Under the pieces are notes generated by a model. The model was not told where the DNA came from. It ran no database searches and saw only the letters and a program-made list of their open reading frames with translations. Of a DNA stretch of 64,000 nucleotides, positions 26,694 to 36,143 are shown one piece after another (position 1 is the stretch's first letter; every line of letters begins with the position of its first letter). The position numbers and the translations under genes were made by a program. This DNA comes from Gemella massiliensis (GTDB lineage Bacteria > Bacillota > Bacilli > Staphylococcales > Gemellaceae). The stretch covers positions 113,228 through 177,227 of the forward strand of contig NZ_LT635546.1 of assembly GCF_900120125.1 (NCBI RefSeq), written 5' to 3'.

Positions 26694-27776
26694 GTGAATA
26701 AGGTTCTTTTCACAGGTGGTGGATCAGCGGGACATGTTTCCGTTAATGTAGCACTTATACCTGAATTTAAGAAAAATGGATATAAAATTTCTTATATTGG
26801 TAGTAAAAAAGGTATAGAAAAAGAAATGATTGAAAAAATTTCTGATGTAAAGTATTATGCTATTAGTTCAGGGAAATTAAGAAGATATTTTTCGTGGGAA
26901 AATTTTGTAGATCCATTTAAAGTTTTAAAGGGAATAATTGATGCAATCTTAATATTAAAAAAAGAGAAACCCGATTTTGTGTTTTCTAAAGGTGGATTTG
27001 TAAGTGTTCCGGTTTGTATAGCGGCGAAACTTTTAAAAATACCGGTTGTTTTGCATGAATCAGATTTAACACCGGGGTTGGCAAATAAAATTAATATTAA
27101 ATTTTGCGATCATATTTTTACGACTTTTGAGGATACTATAAAATATTTACCAAACGGCAAAGCCAGTCTTATCGGAGCAATAGTAAGAGATGACATTTAT
27201 AGCGGGAAAAAAGAAAAAGGTTATGAATTTACCGATTTTAATGAAGAAAAACCCATTATATTGGTGATGGGAGGCTCACTCGGTTCTAAAATATTAAACG
27301 ATTATATTTGGAATAACATTTCAGAACTTGTTGAAAAATATCAAATTATTCATCTGGTAGGTAAAGGTCTAATAAATGATAATATTGTAGCACAAGGTTA
27401 TAGACAGTATGAATTTTTATCAAAAGAGCTGTTTGATGTATTTCAAATAACCGATTTTACGATTTCAAGAGCCGGAGCAAATGCTTTATATGAGTTTTTA
27501 GCACTTGAAAAACCGGCTATTTTAGTACCGCTCGGTATTAATCAAAGTCGAGGAGATCAGATTGAAAATGCTAAATTTTTTGAAAAAAATAATTTTTCTA
27601 AAGTTATATTTGAGGAAGAATTTGTTGATTTAGATTTAACCGAAATTGGTGAATTTTATAATAATTTAGACCGATATAAAAAGTCTATGATTGAATATAA
27701 AAAAGAAAAGAAAGTTATTAATAATGTAACAGATTTTTACAAAAAAATATTAAATATAGTAGGAGTGAGAAAATAA
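26694..27776 (+). CDS. murG: UDP-GlcNAc:undecaprenyl-PP-MurNAc-pentapeptide GlcNAc transferase
   Basis: A 360-residue GT28 glycosyltransferase that makes lipid II at the inner membrane face. The N-terminal phosphate loop is FTGGGSAGHVSVN. GGFVSVPVCIAAKLLKIPVVLHES is the acceptor-side region, LVMGGSLGSKILN opens the C-terminal domain, and SRAGANALYEFLALEKPAILVPL binds UDP-GlcNAc. It starts at GTG, 2 bases after coaD. This placement away from the mur-fts cluster is also seen in related low-GC cocci. Confidence 0.95.
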   Translation: MNKVLFTGGGSAGHVSVNVALIPEFKKNGYKISYIGSKKGIEKEMIEKISDVKYYAISSGKLRRYFSWENFVDPFKVLKGIIDAILILKKEKPDFVFSKGGFVSVPVCIAAKLLKIPVVLHESDLTPGLANKINIKFCDHIFTTFEDTIKYLPNGKASLIGAIVRDDIYSGKKEKGYEFTDFNEEKPIILVMGGSLGSKILNDYIWNNISELVEKYQIIHLVGKGLINDNIVAQGYRQYEFLSKELFDVFQITDFTISRAGANALYEFLALEKPAILVPLGINQSRGDQIENAKFFEKNNFSKVIFEEEFVDLDLTEIGEFYNNLDRYKKSMIEYKKEKKVINNVTDFYKKILNIVGVRK

Positions 27777-27777
27777 T

Positions 27778-28380
27778 ATGAAAAATATAAAACTCTTAAC
27801 TTATGTCAAAGTGGTGTGTTTTTTGCTATTATTGGTAGTTGCGATAAAATATCCGACAAATTCATTTGATAAAATTATAGCTGATTTAATTGAAATAAAA
27901 TTATTAGGCTCATTAGCTAAAATAATCTCGCTAGTTTTTAATGATAAATTGTTGCTGGTCATTATGATTTTATTATCAGTATTTCTTGCATGGATAAAAG
28001 AGTTACCAAAAGCGGTGTTTATGTTTTTTACTGCAGGATTTGGCGGCTTATTATTAACTGTTGTTAAATATAGCGTTCAAAGAGTAAGACCGCTCCCAGA
28101 TGTTCATGACGGTTTTAGTTTTCCTAGTGGCCATTCTACTTTTGTAATATTATTTTTCTTAGCATTAACTTTTATAATTAATAAGAAAAATTTGGTTCGT
28201 GTTATTGGAATTTTTGCGATAATTCTTGTACCTATATCAAGATTAATATTGGGAGCACATTTTTTAACGGATGTAGTGGCAGGGCTGTTACTGGGCAGTA
28301 TAGTTGTAGATTTAATGAAAATATATTATATTGATATATATAATATACTAATGGGGGTAATAGGAAGAAGAAATGAATAG
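27778..28380 (+). CDS. PAP2-family membrane phosphatase
   Basis: 200 residues with about six membrane spans. It carries the three PAP2 motifs: KYSVQRVRP, FPSGHST and SRLILGAHFLTD. Enzymes of this type dephosphorylate undecaprenyl pyrophosphate or phosphatidate phosphates. Next to murG, recycling of the undecaprenyl carrier is the likeliest role, by inference. It overlaps the next gene by 8 bases. Confidence 0.88.
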   Translation: MKNIKLLTYVKVVCFLLLLVVAIKYPTNSFDKIIADLIEIKLLGSLAKIISLVFNDKLLLVIMILLSVFLAWIKELPKAVFMFFTAGFGGLLLTVVKYSVQRVRPLPDVHDGFSFPSGHSTFVILFFLALTFIINKKNLVRVIGIFAIILVPISRLILGAHFLTDVVAGLLLGSIVVDLMKIYYIDIYNILMGVIGRRNE

Positions 28381-28618
28381 ATTAAAGAATAAAGAGGGAG
28401 TAGTAGCAGTCGGGTTGGTTATAATCAACTTTGCTTTATGGTATTATTTCGCTTATATAAGATATAGTGACGTTGATGTAAAAGATTATAAATATATTTT
28501 AGGATTACCGGAATGGTTTTTTTACAGTTCAATAGTGGTTAGTGTTTTTATAATAATTCTTGTAATTATTTTTGCAAATCTATTATTTAATCGTGAAATA
28601 AAAGAGGAGGAAAAATAA
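28373..28618 (+). CDS. yhdT: YhdT family membrane protein
   Basis: An 81-residue protein with two membrane spans. The middle DYKYILGLPEWFFYS is the conserved YhdT segment between the spans. In many bacteria yhdT precedes panF, as here. The A of its TAA stop is shared with the ATG of panF. It is presumed to be an accessory subunit of the pantothenate symporter; biochemical proof is lacking. Confidence 0.85.
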   Translation: MNRLKNKEGVVAVGLVIINFALWYYFAYIRYSDVDVKDYKYILGLPEWFFYSSIVVSVFIIILVIIFANLLFNREIKEEEK

Positions 28619-30075
28619 TGAAATATACAGTAGATTATAAAATATTAATTTTATTTACGGTAATATTTTTAACTATTATACTATTACCACTTATCTTAAA
28701 CAGATTTAGTCATTCGGGACAACGACATATTGGTTTTTTTGAGAAATATTATTTAGCTGACAGAAAAGTAAGTGGGATAGTATTGGCGATAACGTTGATG
28801 TCAACATATGGTTCGGCTTCAACATTTTTAGGTGGACCGGGTGTAGCGTATAAGTTAGGTTATGGTTGGGTGCTTTTAGCGGTTATTCAGGTGGTAACCG
28901 GATATTTCGTACTTCTTGTTCTTGCTAAAAAGTTCAGAAAGGTAGCCAAAGAAATAAATGCTATTACCATTAGCGATTATTTAAAAAATAGATATAAATC
29001 AAATGTTGTTGCTTATTTATCATCATTGGCAATGATAGTATTCTTGATTGCGGCAATGTCGGCTCAATGGGTCGGCGGTGCAAAGTTACTGTCAGCTTTT
29101 ATGGGGATAGAATATAAAACCGGGATATTTCTTATTTCTGTCATTATTATTTTTTGCGTTGTGTTCGGTGGGTTAAAAAATATTTTAATTACCGACATGA
29201 TACAAGGGTTAATTATGGTGTTTTCAACAATTATTTTATTATATGCGGTTATTCACTACGGTGGAGGAGTTGAAAATATTACCAATAATTTATTATTAAC
29301 AAATGAGAAAATACTATCACCATTTGGAGCGGATGGCAGTTTGACAGCAAAGTATGTTAGCTCGTTTTGGGTATTAGTCGGTGTAGGTGTTATAGGTATT
29401 CCGCAAATAGCTATTAATTCTATGTTATATAAAAATAAGCGTAGCTTAAAACAATCGATTATTGTTGGAAGTATAGTAATTTTTATAGTTATGTTTGGGG
29501 TACATTTAATCGGTGTTATGGCACGTGGAGTTTTTCCGGATATAAAAGATTATGATTCTGTAATTCCGATTATTACACTTAAAATATTGCCGTGGTATTT
29601 GGCAGCTTTAGTATTGGCTGCACCTATGGCGGCGATAATAACGACTGTTAATGCTCAATTTTTATTAATTTCATCTGCATTAATAAAAGATGTACTTTTC
29701 AATAATAAAGCAATAAAAGAAAAGATAACAGGAAAAAAAGTTCCGGTATTTGTGTATACAATTAATATCCTTGTTATAATTTTAATTATGTTTATCAGTA
29801 TGCAACCGCCAAGTTTGATTGTTAATGTTAATCTTTTTGCATTTGGTGGTTTAGAGGCTACATTTTTATGGCCTATTTTACTGGGATTATATTGGAAGTA
29901 TGCGGAGAAATATGGTGCAATTATGTCTATTGTATTCGGTTTAACAAGTTATATAATTTTTAAAAAAGTGTACATTGTGAAATCAATAGAGCCGGTAGTT
30001 ATTTCATTAATAATATCTTTAGTTGTTTTTGTACTTATTTCATTAATTAACTCTAAGAAAACAATTGAAAAATAA
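28618..30075 (+). CDS. panF: Sodium/pantothenate symporter
   Basis: A 485-residue SSS-family symporter with about 13 spans. STYGSASTFLGGPGVAYKLGYGW near residue 60-80 is the PanF signature and MAAIITTVNAQFLLISSALIKD the C-terminal sodium-site region. It imports pantothenate for CoA synthesis (coaD upstream). AGGAGGAAAAATA precedes the ATG. Confidence 0.93.
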   Translation: MKYTVDYKILILFTVIFLTIILLPLILNRFSHSGQRHIGFFEKYYLADRKVSGIVLAITLMSTYGSASTFLGGPGVAYKLGYGWVLLAVIQVVTGYFVLLVLAKKFRKVAKEINAITISDYLKNRYKSNVVAYLSSLAMIVFLIAAMSAQWVGGAKLLSAFMGIEYKTGIFLISVIIIFCVVFGGLKNILITDMIQGLIMVFSTIILLYAVIHYGGGVENITNNLLLTNEKILSPFGADGSLTAKYVSSFWVLVGVGVIGIPQIAINSMLYKNKRSLKQSIIVGSIVIFIVMFGVHLIGVMARGVFPDIKDYDSVIPIITLKILPWYLAALVLAAPMAAIITTVNAQFLLISSALIKDVLFNNKAIKEKITGKKVPVFVYTINILVIILIMFISMQPPSLIVNVNLFAFGGLEATFLWPILLGLYWKYAEKYGAIMSIVFGLTSYIIFKKVYIVKSIEPVVISLIISLVVFVLISLINSKKTIEK

Positions 30076-30121
30076 ATAATATTATAATAAAATAAAAATG
30101 TAAGTTAAGGAGGCATAAGCA

Positions 30122-30298
30122 ATGATGAAAAAAGTTATAGTAAAACATACAGATGCGAAGAAATTTACAGTGAGTGATATGTTGACTGTTGGAAAAGAAT
30201 ACGAAGTTGTTAATGTTACGGAAGAATATATTTTTGTAATCGATAATAGCGGTAAAGTTGGCGGTTACTATCATGAATATTTTGAAGAAGTAAAATAG
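30122..30298 (+). CDS. Small conserved-looking protein, DUF6501-like
   Basis: 58 residues, preceded by AAGGAGG and starting at MMKK. It contains KFTVSDMLTVGKEYEVVN and YIFVIDNSGKVGGYYHEYF, a compact beta-rich layout that resembles the Bacillus DUF6501 family as I remember it. The function is unknown. It lies between panF and the LysM gene with short gaps and is probably co-transcribed. Confidence 0.75.
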   Translation: MMKKVIVKHTDAKKFTVSDMLTVGKEYEVVNVTEEYIFVIDNSGKVGGYYHEYFEEVK

Positions 30299-30314
30299 AG
30301 GTGTGGTGAACGCT

Positions 30315-30779
30315 ATGAGCAAAAAATCTGTTAAAAATATGGTTTTAGTGGTAATGTTTGTTATTTTAGCACCGGTTATTCTTTTAGGTATGACAGTTTT
30401 AGGTAATTCGATAACAGGAAAATCAAAACAAAACCCGACCGTCCAAACTACAAATACTACACAGACGGCCAAGGTCCCGGAGGAAAACAAAGCTACTGAT
30501 AGCAATATCCCAAAGGCCAATGAAGAAAAAGTGTCAAATAATGCTTCTAACAATACTTCGAATAACAACAACACGAATAATTCAACTGCAAATACATCAA
30601 AAAAAGCGATTGCAGGTCAGGAATATACTGTAAAAACAGGGGATACTTTATTCACTATAGCTGCGGCGGCATACGGAGAAAGTAATACTAAAGCGGGTGT
30701 TGAAAAAATAAAAGAAGCTAACAATATGCAAAATAATAACTTAAATGCCGGGCAAAAAATTCAAATACCAAAATTGTAA
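30315..30779 (+). CDS. Membrane-anchored LysM protein
   Basis: 154 residues. One N-terminal membrane span (MVLVVMFVILAPVILLGM) is followed by an Asn/Thr-rich linker of about 65 residues and a C-terminal LysM domain (YTVKTGDTLFTIAAAAYGE, LNAGQKIQIPKL). It should hold to peptidoglycan while tethered to the membrane. ATG 30315 is preferred: GAGGTG at 30299-30304 is about 10 bases upstream, whereas the GTG codons at 30303 and 30306 overlap that site. Confidence 0.85.
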   Translation: MSKKSVKNMVLVVMFVILAPVILLGMTVLGNSITGKSKQNPTVQTTNTTQTAKVPEENKATDSNIPKANEEKVSNNASNNTSNNNNTNNSTANTSKKAIAGQEYTVKTGDTLFTIAAAAYGESNTKAGVEKIKEANNMQNNNLNAGQKIQIPKL

Positions 30780-30808
30780 TTTTGTAAAATAAAAAATTGT
30801 ATTTCATA

Positions 30809-30837
30809 TTGACAAGATTTTCTAAAATTGATATACT
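30809..30837 (+). promoter_or_regulatory. Sigma-A promoter of the T-box transcript
   Basis: TTGACA (30809-30814) and TATACT (30832-30837), 17 bases apart. Confidence 0.85.
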
Positions 30838-30849
30838 AAATGTCACAAT

Positions 30850-31125
30850 AGATTACACAATGAAAAGAAAAGTAAAAGTGGAAAATTTATTTAGAGAGTC
30901 TTGGTAGCTGAAAAGAGATTAAATTAAAAACTTTGAAGATGGTCTTTTGGTGTTAGTAGTTGAATAATTAAATTACTACGGTAAAGCCCGTTATAGCTTA
31001 CGGTATTTAGAATAAAAATTAATTCTTTGTACTTAGTGAGTTAATATTTGTAAAAATATTATAAAACAAGGTGGTAACACGCTAAGGCGTCCTTGCAGAG
31101 CAATTGTTCTGTGAGGATTTTTTTA
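30850..31125 (+). ncRNA. T-box riboswitch upstream of oppA-like gene
   Basis: A complete T-box leader. Stem I holds AGAGAGTCTTGGTAGCTG. The T-box AAGGTGGTAACACG is at 31069-31082, and the terminator stem TCCTTGCAGAG/TTCTGTGAGGA with a T-run is at 31090-31125. The TGGT bulge calls for a tRNA with discriminator A. By alignment of the segment GAAGATGGTCTTTTGG with known specifier loops the specifier is most likely ATG (Met). GAT (Asp) fits the bulge less well because bacterial tRNA-Asp carries G73. Uncharged tRNA would switch the gene on. Confidence 0.85.
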
Positions 31126-31163
31126 TTTTGTAATCAAAATATAGAAAAGAGAGGTATATAATT

Positions 31164-32969
31164 ATGAAAAAAAATATGTTGAAGGTGTTTAGTTCAACGG
31201 TGGCACTGTCTTTAGTGTTGGCCGGGTGTTCGACTAGCCAGAATAAGAAAACGAGAGATGAAACGAAACCGGCGGTAGAATTTAAAACATCTGTAGATAA
31301 CGGCGGTAATACAATTAATAATGGACATTTGAAAATCGGTATTTTGTCAGCTGATCCGTTAACAGGAATGTTTAACCCAATTTTCTTCTTGCAAGCGACA
31401 GATTATTATATAATGAGAGATACAATGTTATATACATTTGCGTTAGATAAAGATTATCGTTTAAAACAAGATGATGGTAATGCGCCGGCTAAGTTTCATT
31501 TAGATAAAGATAAAAAAGAAGCAACTGTAACTTTACGAAGTGATTTGAAATGGAATAATGGACAAGATGTAACAGCAGATGATATTGTGGCAACTTATCA
31601 TTTAATGGGAAATCCTAAGTATGTTGAGAATATTAGATATTCTGAAGATTACGAAGTAATAGAAGGAATGAAAGAATATCATAACGGAAAAGTAGATAGT
31701 ATTTCAGGTATTACAAAAAAAGATAATAAGACTGTTGTTATTAAATATACGGAAGTAAAACCGTCAATATTATGGGGAACAGGATTTTTAACGGTATTTT
31801 TAAATAAAGATCAAATAGCTGAAGCATCAAAAGATTTTGGAAAATTCTCGGGTGCGGAATTGAATACAAAACCATTATCTTATGGGCCGTATTATCTTGA
31901 TAAACAAGTCAATGGAGAAAGTGTCTTAGCAAAACAAAATCCATATTATTATAATAAAGATAAAGTAAAAGTTAAAGAAATCGAATTTAAAGCTGTTTCT
32001 CCGGCACAAGCAGCCGCAGTTATAAAAAATGGTGATGTTGATTATATTCGTGCTTTAAGTCCTAATATTTGGGGAAATGTAAAAGATGCAAATAATGGTT
32101 CAATACTAGGGCAAACAGATCTTTACGTATCATATGTAGGATTTAAACTGGGAAAACTTGATAAAGAAAAAGGAAAAGTTGTAACAAATTCAAATGCAAA
32201 ACTGGCTGATGTTAAAGTAAGACAAGCATTTGGATATGCTGTTGATTGGGATCAAATTAATGAAAAGTTATTTAAAGGGTTAAGATATACTCCAACAGGT
32301 TCCGGTTTTTTCCCTCCGCGTATAGAATTAGCAGAAAATCCTAATGGAAAAAAATACAAGAAAGATGTGGAAAAAGCTAAAAAATTATTAGATGAAGCCG
32401 GATTTAAAGATAAAGATAATGACGGTATTCGAGAAGATAAAAACGGAAACAAAGTATCATTTAACTTTGCTGTTCGTAATACAGGAAGTGATTTGGATCA
32501 AGCACTTGCAGATAATTTCATAAAATCTTGGAAAGAAGTTGGCTTAGATGTAAAATTAGTAGACGGTAAACTATTATCGGCAAAAGATTGGTCAACACGT
32601 GTTCAAGCGGATGATTCTGAGATAGATATTTTCCAAGGAGCATGGGGATTCTTTAACAATCCAAATCCGAATTACATAGCCGGAGAAACATCGAAATTAA
32701 ATTTACCGCGCTATATTGATGATAAGCTGATAAAAGATTTAGAACAAATAGATTCTATAGATTCATTTGATGATGCTAAAATAAAAGAAGCATTTAATAA
32801 ATTTGATGAAGATTTTGCTGCTGCTAGTCCGTGGTTGCCGTTGAGTTGGAATACCGATATTGTTTGGGTAAATAAACGTATAAAAAATCTTGACTTAAAA
32901 AAATATAACACTTTTGATCAGCAATTTTATGAATTGGAACTAACAGCAGATAAAGGTGTCAAAAACTAA
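31164..32969 (+). CDS. oppA: Oligopeptide ABC transporter substrate-binding lipoprotein
   Basis: A 601-residue family 5 extracellular solute-binding protein. The lipobox VLAGCS makes Cys22 the lipid-modified residue. LRSDLKWNNGQDVTADDIVATYHL and PLSYGPYYLDK are family landmarks. It captures peptides outside the membrane. No permease or ATPase gene follows, so it works with an Opp system elsewhere. The T-box means it is induced when one amino acid, probably methionine, is short, giving peptide scavenging for that amino acid. Confidence 0.9.
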   Translation: MKKNMLKVFSSTVALSLVLAGCSTSQNKKTRDETKPAVEFKTSVDNGGNTINNGHLKIGILSADPLTGMFNPIFFLQATDYYIMRDTMLYTFALDKDYRLKQDDGNAPAKFHLDKDKKEATVTLRSDLKWNNGQDVTADDIVATYHLMGNPKYVENIRYSEDYEVIEGMKEYHNGKVDSISGITKKDNKTVVIKYTEVKPSILWGTGFLTVFLNKDQIAEASKDFGKFSGAELNTKPLSYGPYYLDKQVNGESVLAKQNPYYYNKDKVKVKEIEFKAVSPAQAAAVIKNGDVDYIRALSPNIWGNVKDANNGSILGQTDLYVSYVGFKLGKLDKEKGKVVTNSNAKLADVKVRQAFGYAVDWDQINEKLFKGLRYTPTGSGFFPPRIELAENPNGKKYKKDVEKAKKLLDEAGFKDKDNDGIREDKNGNKVSFNFAVRNTGSDLDQALADNFIKSWKEVGLDVKLVDGKLLSAKDWSTRVQADDSEIDIFQGAWGFFNNPNPNYIAGETSKLNLPRYIDDKLIKDLEQIDSIDSFDDAKIKEAFNKFDEDFAAASPWLPLSWNTDIVWVNKRIKNLDLKKYNTFDQQFYELELTADKGVKN

Positions 32970-32979
32970 TTAAAAAATT

Positions 32980-33024
32980 AAGAATACTGTAGCATTATTA
33001 AAATAGTGTTACAGTGTTCTTTAA
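32980..33024 (+). terminator. oppA terminator
   Basis: AAGAATACTGTAGCATTAT pairs with ATAGTGTTACAGTGTTCTT with few mismatches, then TAATTATTATTTG. The rest of 33025-33236 shows nothing recognisable besides an AT-rich promoter zone. Confidence 0.75.
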
Positions 33025-33236
33025 TTATTATTTGTTTTCCTAAATATAATACAAAATTTAGATAAAAATTAAAATTAATATTTAAGATAATTAGCTGCGA
33101 ATATTGTTAATAATAACTGGTTTGTGCCAATTGATAATAAATATTATTAAATGGAAAAATTTTCCTAAATATGTTAAAATAAAGTATTAAGAGATCAACG
33201 GATAAATTTCTAATGAAAGAGATTAAAGGAGATTAT

Positions 33237-34982
33237 ATGATAAATAAATTAGGATGGAAAATAGGTGGAGAACAAGGAGAAGGATTAGAAAGTACGGCGG
33301 AAATTTTCTCCACTGCTATAAATACACTTGGATACCACATGTATTCTACCAGAGATTTTGCTAGTAGAATTAAAGGTGGACATAGTAATAGTAAAATATG
33401 TATTTCAGAAGAAAGAATTAATGTAATAGATTATAAAACAGATATTTTAATAGCTTTTGACCAGGCGACACTTGATAATTATATTGCAGAGTTGGATGAG
33501 CATAGTATTATTATTGTTGACGAAAAAATTAAACCTGTTTTTTCAGAAGAGATTAAGAGTATAATCGCTGTATTTCCAATTACGGATTTGGCTAAAGAAA
33601 TTTCTAATCCCATTATAAAAAATATTATAACACTTGGTATATGCTCAGCACTTTTGAATATAGAGGATAAGATATTTTATGAAATGATTGAAACAAAATT
33701 CTCAAGCAAAGGCGAAGAAATAGTAAATACGAATATTCAGGCATTCGATAAAGGATGTGAAATTATGACAACCTTTATGAATGAAAACAATATCGGTAAT
33801 AAATACTATCTTAAAGAATTAGAGCCAAAGGAACAAAAAAATATGTGGCTTGTCGGTAATCATGCAGCAGGTTTTGGAGCGTTGGTTGCCGGATGTAGAT
33901 TGTATTCAGGTTATCCAATTACACCGGCTACAGAAATAATGGAGTATTTATTTGATAAGTTACCAACTGTAAAAGGCGCTTATATTCAAACGGAAGATGA
34001 GATAGCCGCACTAGGTGTAGCTATTGGGGCTAATTTCGCCGGGGTTCGTGCCATGACGGCTACATCAGGTCCCGGTATTTCACTTATGACAGAGTTTCTA
34101 GGGATGGGCGTTATGGCGGAACAACCGGTAGTTATAGTAGACGTTCAGCGTGGCGGTCCATCGTCCGGACTTCCGACAAAAACTGAACAATCGGATATTT
34201 TTCATGCTGTTTATGGTGGGACAGGTGATGCTTCAAGGATAGTTCTTGCTCCTATTTCTGTAGAAGATTGTTTCTATATTATGATAGATGCATTTAATAT
34301 GGCTGAAAGATATCAAACTCCTGTTATCGTATTAATGGATTTACAACTTGGAATGAATAAGGAAACTGTTCCGAATTTTGACTTTAGCAAAGTAAAAATA
34401 GACCGTGGTCAGTTATTAAAACAAGAAGATATTACAGAAGAAGATATTATTTATTTTAAGCGTTATGCTACTGATGTTCTTGTTTCTGACAGAACAATTC
34501 CGGGGCAAAAAGGAGGAATACACAATGCCAACAGTTATGAGCATTCTATTGTCGGACTTCCGTCAGAAGTAAAAAGAAATACAGTGCGTCAAAAAGAAAA
34601 ACGTTCCAATAAAATTGAAAATGCTTTGTTGGATAAACCGTTTGTGTTACATGAATACAATGATGAAAAAGATATATTATTAGTGGGTGTAAATGCAACT
34701 TACGGTGTTCTTAATAAAGCTGCTAAACAATTAAAAGAACAAGGTATGAAGATAGATACTATGCAAATAAGACAAATCTATCCGGTAGCACAGGAAATTC
34801 GTGATACTTTTGATAAATATAGAAAAGTCTATATTGTAGAACATAATCATAACAAACAACTTCGTACTGTTATTGCAAGTAAATATCACAACTCACATAA
34901 ATTGGGTAGTTTATTAAAATATGACGGTGATATTTATTATACTCACCAACTTATAGAACAAATATTGGAGGAGGAGAAATAA
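33237..34982 (+). CDS. 2-oxoacid:ferredoxin oxidoreductase, fused gamma-alpha subunit
   Basis: 581 residues. The N-terminal third is the gamma domain (GWKIGGEQGEGLESTAEI, RDFASRIKGGHS). From about 195 the alpha domain follows (FGALVAGCRLYSGYPITPATEIMEYL, MTATSGPGISLMTEFLG, VDVQRGGPSSGLPTKTEQSD). With the beta subunit it would oxidise a 2-oxoacid such as 2-oxoglutarate or pyruvate to the acyl-CoA and pass electrons to ferredoxin or another acceptor. ATG 33237 follows AAAGGAG; the ATG at 33213 has no site. The substrate cannot be told from sequence. Confidence 0.9.
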   Translation: MINKLGWKIGGEQGEGLESTAEIFSTAINTLGYHMYSTRDFASRIKGGHSNSKICISEERINVIDYKTDILIAFDQATLDNYIAELDEHSIIIVDEKIKPVFSEEIKSIIAVFPITDLAKEISNPIIKNIITLGICSALLNIEDKIFYEMIETKFSSKGEEIVNTNIQAFDKGCEIMTTFMNENNIGNKYYLKELEPKEQKNMWLVGNHAAGFGALVAGCRLYSGYPITPATEIMEYLFDKLPTVKGAYIQTEDEIAALGVAIGANFAGVRAMTATSGPGISLMTEFLGMGVMAEQPVVIVDVQRGGPSSGLPTKTEQSDIFHAVYGGTGDASRIVLAPISVEDCFYIMIDAFNMAERYQTPVIVLMDLQLGMNKETVPNFDFSKVKIDRGQLLKQEDITEEDIIYFKRYATDVLVSDRTIPGQKGGIHNANSYEHSIVGLPSEVKRNTVRQKEKRSNKIENALLDKPFVLHEYNDEKDILLVGVNATYGVLNKAAKQLKEQGMKIDTMQIRQIYPVAQEIRDTFDKYRKVYIVEHNHNKQLRTVIASKYHNSHKLGSLLKYDGDIYYTHQLIEQILEEEK

Positions 34983-34983
34983 T

Positions 34984-35856
34984 TTGAAAGTAACATTAAA
35001 AGATTATAAAAATGATGTTAAACCCGATTGGTGTGCCGGTTGTGGTGATTATTCAGTTCTTGCCGGAATTAATAGAGCTATTGTCAATTTAGGTATAAAG
35101 CCGGAAAATGTTGTTATTTCTGCCGGTATAGGTTGTTCCGGGAAAATTAGCGGTTACACAAAGGCATATGGCGTACAAGGGCTTCATGGACGTTCATTAC
35201 CTGTTGCTCAAGGAATAAAATTAGCAAATCAAGATTTGACGGTTTTTGCAATGGGGGGAGATGGAGATGGTTATGCTATCGGTATAGGGCATGCGGTTCA
35301 TGCAATGAAACGAAATATTAATATGACTTATGTGGTAATGGATAATCAACTTTATGCCTTAACTAAAGGGCAAATGTCACCGAAATCGGATGAAGGACTT
35401 ATTACAACAACGACATTAGAAGGCGTAATGGAAAAACCTTTATCCGCTATGAAGATCGCTTTATCTTGTAAAGTAACTTTTTTAGCACAGGCATTTACCG
35501 GAGATATGAAACAAATGATGCAGATTTTTGAAGAAGCGGTACAACATGATGGGTTTTCATTAGTTAATGTATTTAGCCCATGTAAAACTTATAATTACAA
35601 AAACACACCGGCTTGGTATAAAGAAAACCTAACTAAATTGGATGACATAGAAGGTTATGATAATACAAATAAGTTAGAGGCATATCGTATATTGGAAGAA
35701 TATAATGATTTGGTCACGGGTGTTATCTATAAAAATACGCAAAAAAAACATTATGAAGATATATTAAAAAATTATAAACGTGATGAACCCGTTGCACATC
35801 AAAATTTGAATTTTAGTGAAGATTTGTTTAATAAATTATGTGATGAATTTAGATAA
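34984..35856 (+). CDS. 2-oxoacid:ferredoxin oxidoreductase, beta (TPP-binding) subunit
   Basis: 290 residues. KPDWCAGCGDYSVL and GIGCSGKISGY are the beta-subunit cysteine motifs and AMGGDGDGYAIGIGHAVHAMKRNIN the thiamine-diphosphate and Mg site. It starts at TTG with GGAGGAGAAA upstream, 1 base after the alpha gene. It carries no extra ferredoxin domain, so electrons leave to a separate carrier. Confidence 0.92.
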   Translation: MKVTLKDYKNDVKPDWCAGCGDYSVLAGINRAIVNLGIKPENVVISAGIGCSGKISGYTKAYGVQGLHGRSLPVAQGIKLANQDLTVFAMGGDGDGYAIGIGHAVHAMKRNINMTYVVMDNQLYALTKGQMSPKSDEGLITTTTLEGVMEKPLSAMKIALSCKVTFLAQAFTGDMKQMMQIFEEAVQHDGFSLVNVFSPCKTYNYKNTPAWYKENLTKLDDIEGYDNTNKLEAYRILEEYNDLVTGVIYKNTQKKHYEDILKNYKRDEPVAHQNLNFSEDLFNKLCDEFR

Positions 35857-35866
35857 GAGGTTTCGA

Positions 35867-36142
35867 ATGAAAAAAAGAAAAATATTATTAGTATTAGGAC
35901 TAGCGGCAGTTACCAATTATTATCTTTACAAAAAATACAATGAAATCATTGAAGATAATGAGCATATAGATAGATGCCGTAATAAATTAATAGCGAAAGG
36001 TTTCGAGGTTAATAATAGTTATTCATTAAATTTGAAAGAGAATAACTATCTGATGTTTTATTTTGATGAAAAAGAAAAAAGTTATGAGGTGAAATATAGT
36101 AAGGAAAATGAAGAAATAGAATATATAAAAGAGGTAGAATAA
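35867..36142 (+). CDS. Small membrane-anchored protein of unknown function
   Basis: 91 residues. It has a basic start (MKKRK), one hydrophobic span (ILLVLGLAAVTNYYLY) and a charged remainder rich in Glu, Asn and Lys. AGAGG lies 8 bases before ATG 35867. It sits between the oxidoreductase and the M42 peptidase, with only 1 base to the latter, and is probably part of that transcript. No family recognised. Confidence 0.7.
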   Translation: MKKRKILLVLGLAAVTNYYLYKKYNEIIEDNEHIDRCRNKLIAKGFEVNNSYSLNLKENNYLMFYFDEKEKSYEVKYSKENEEIEYIKEVE

Positions 36143-36143
36143 A

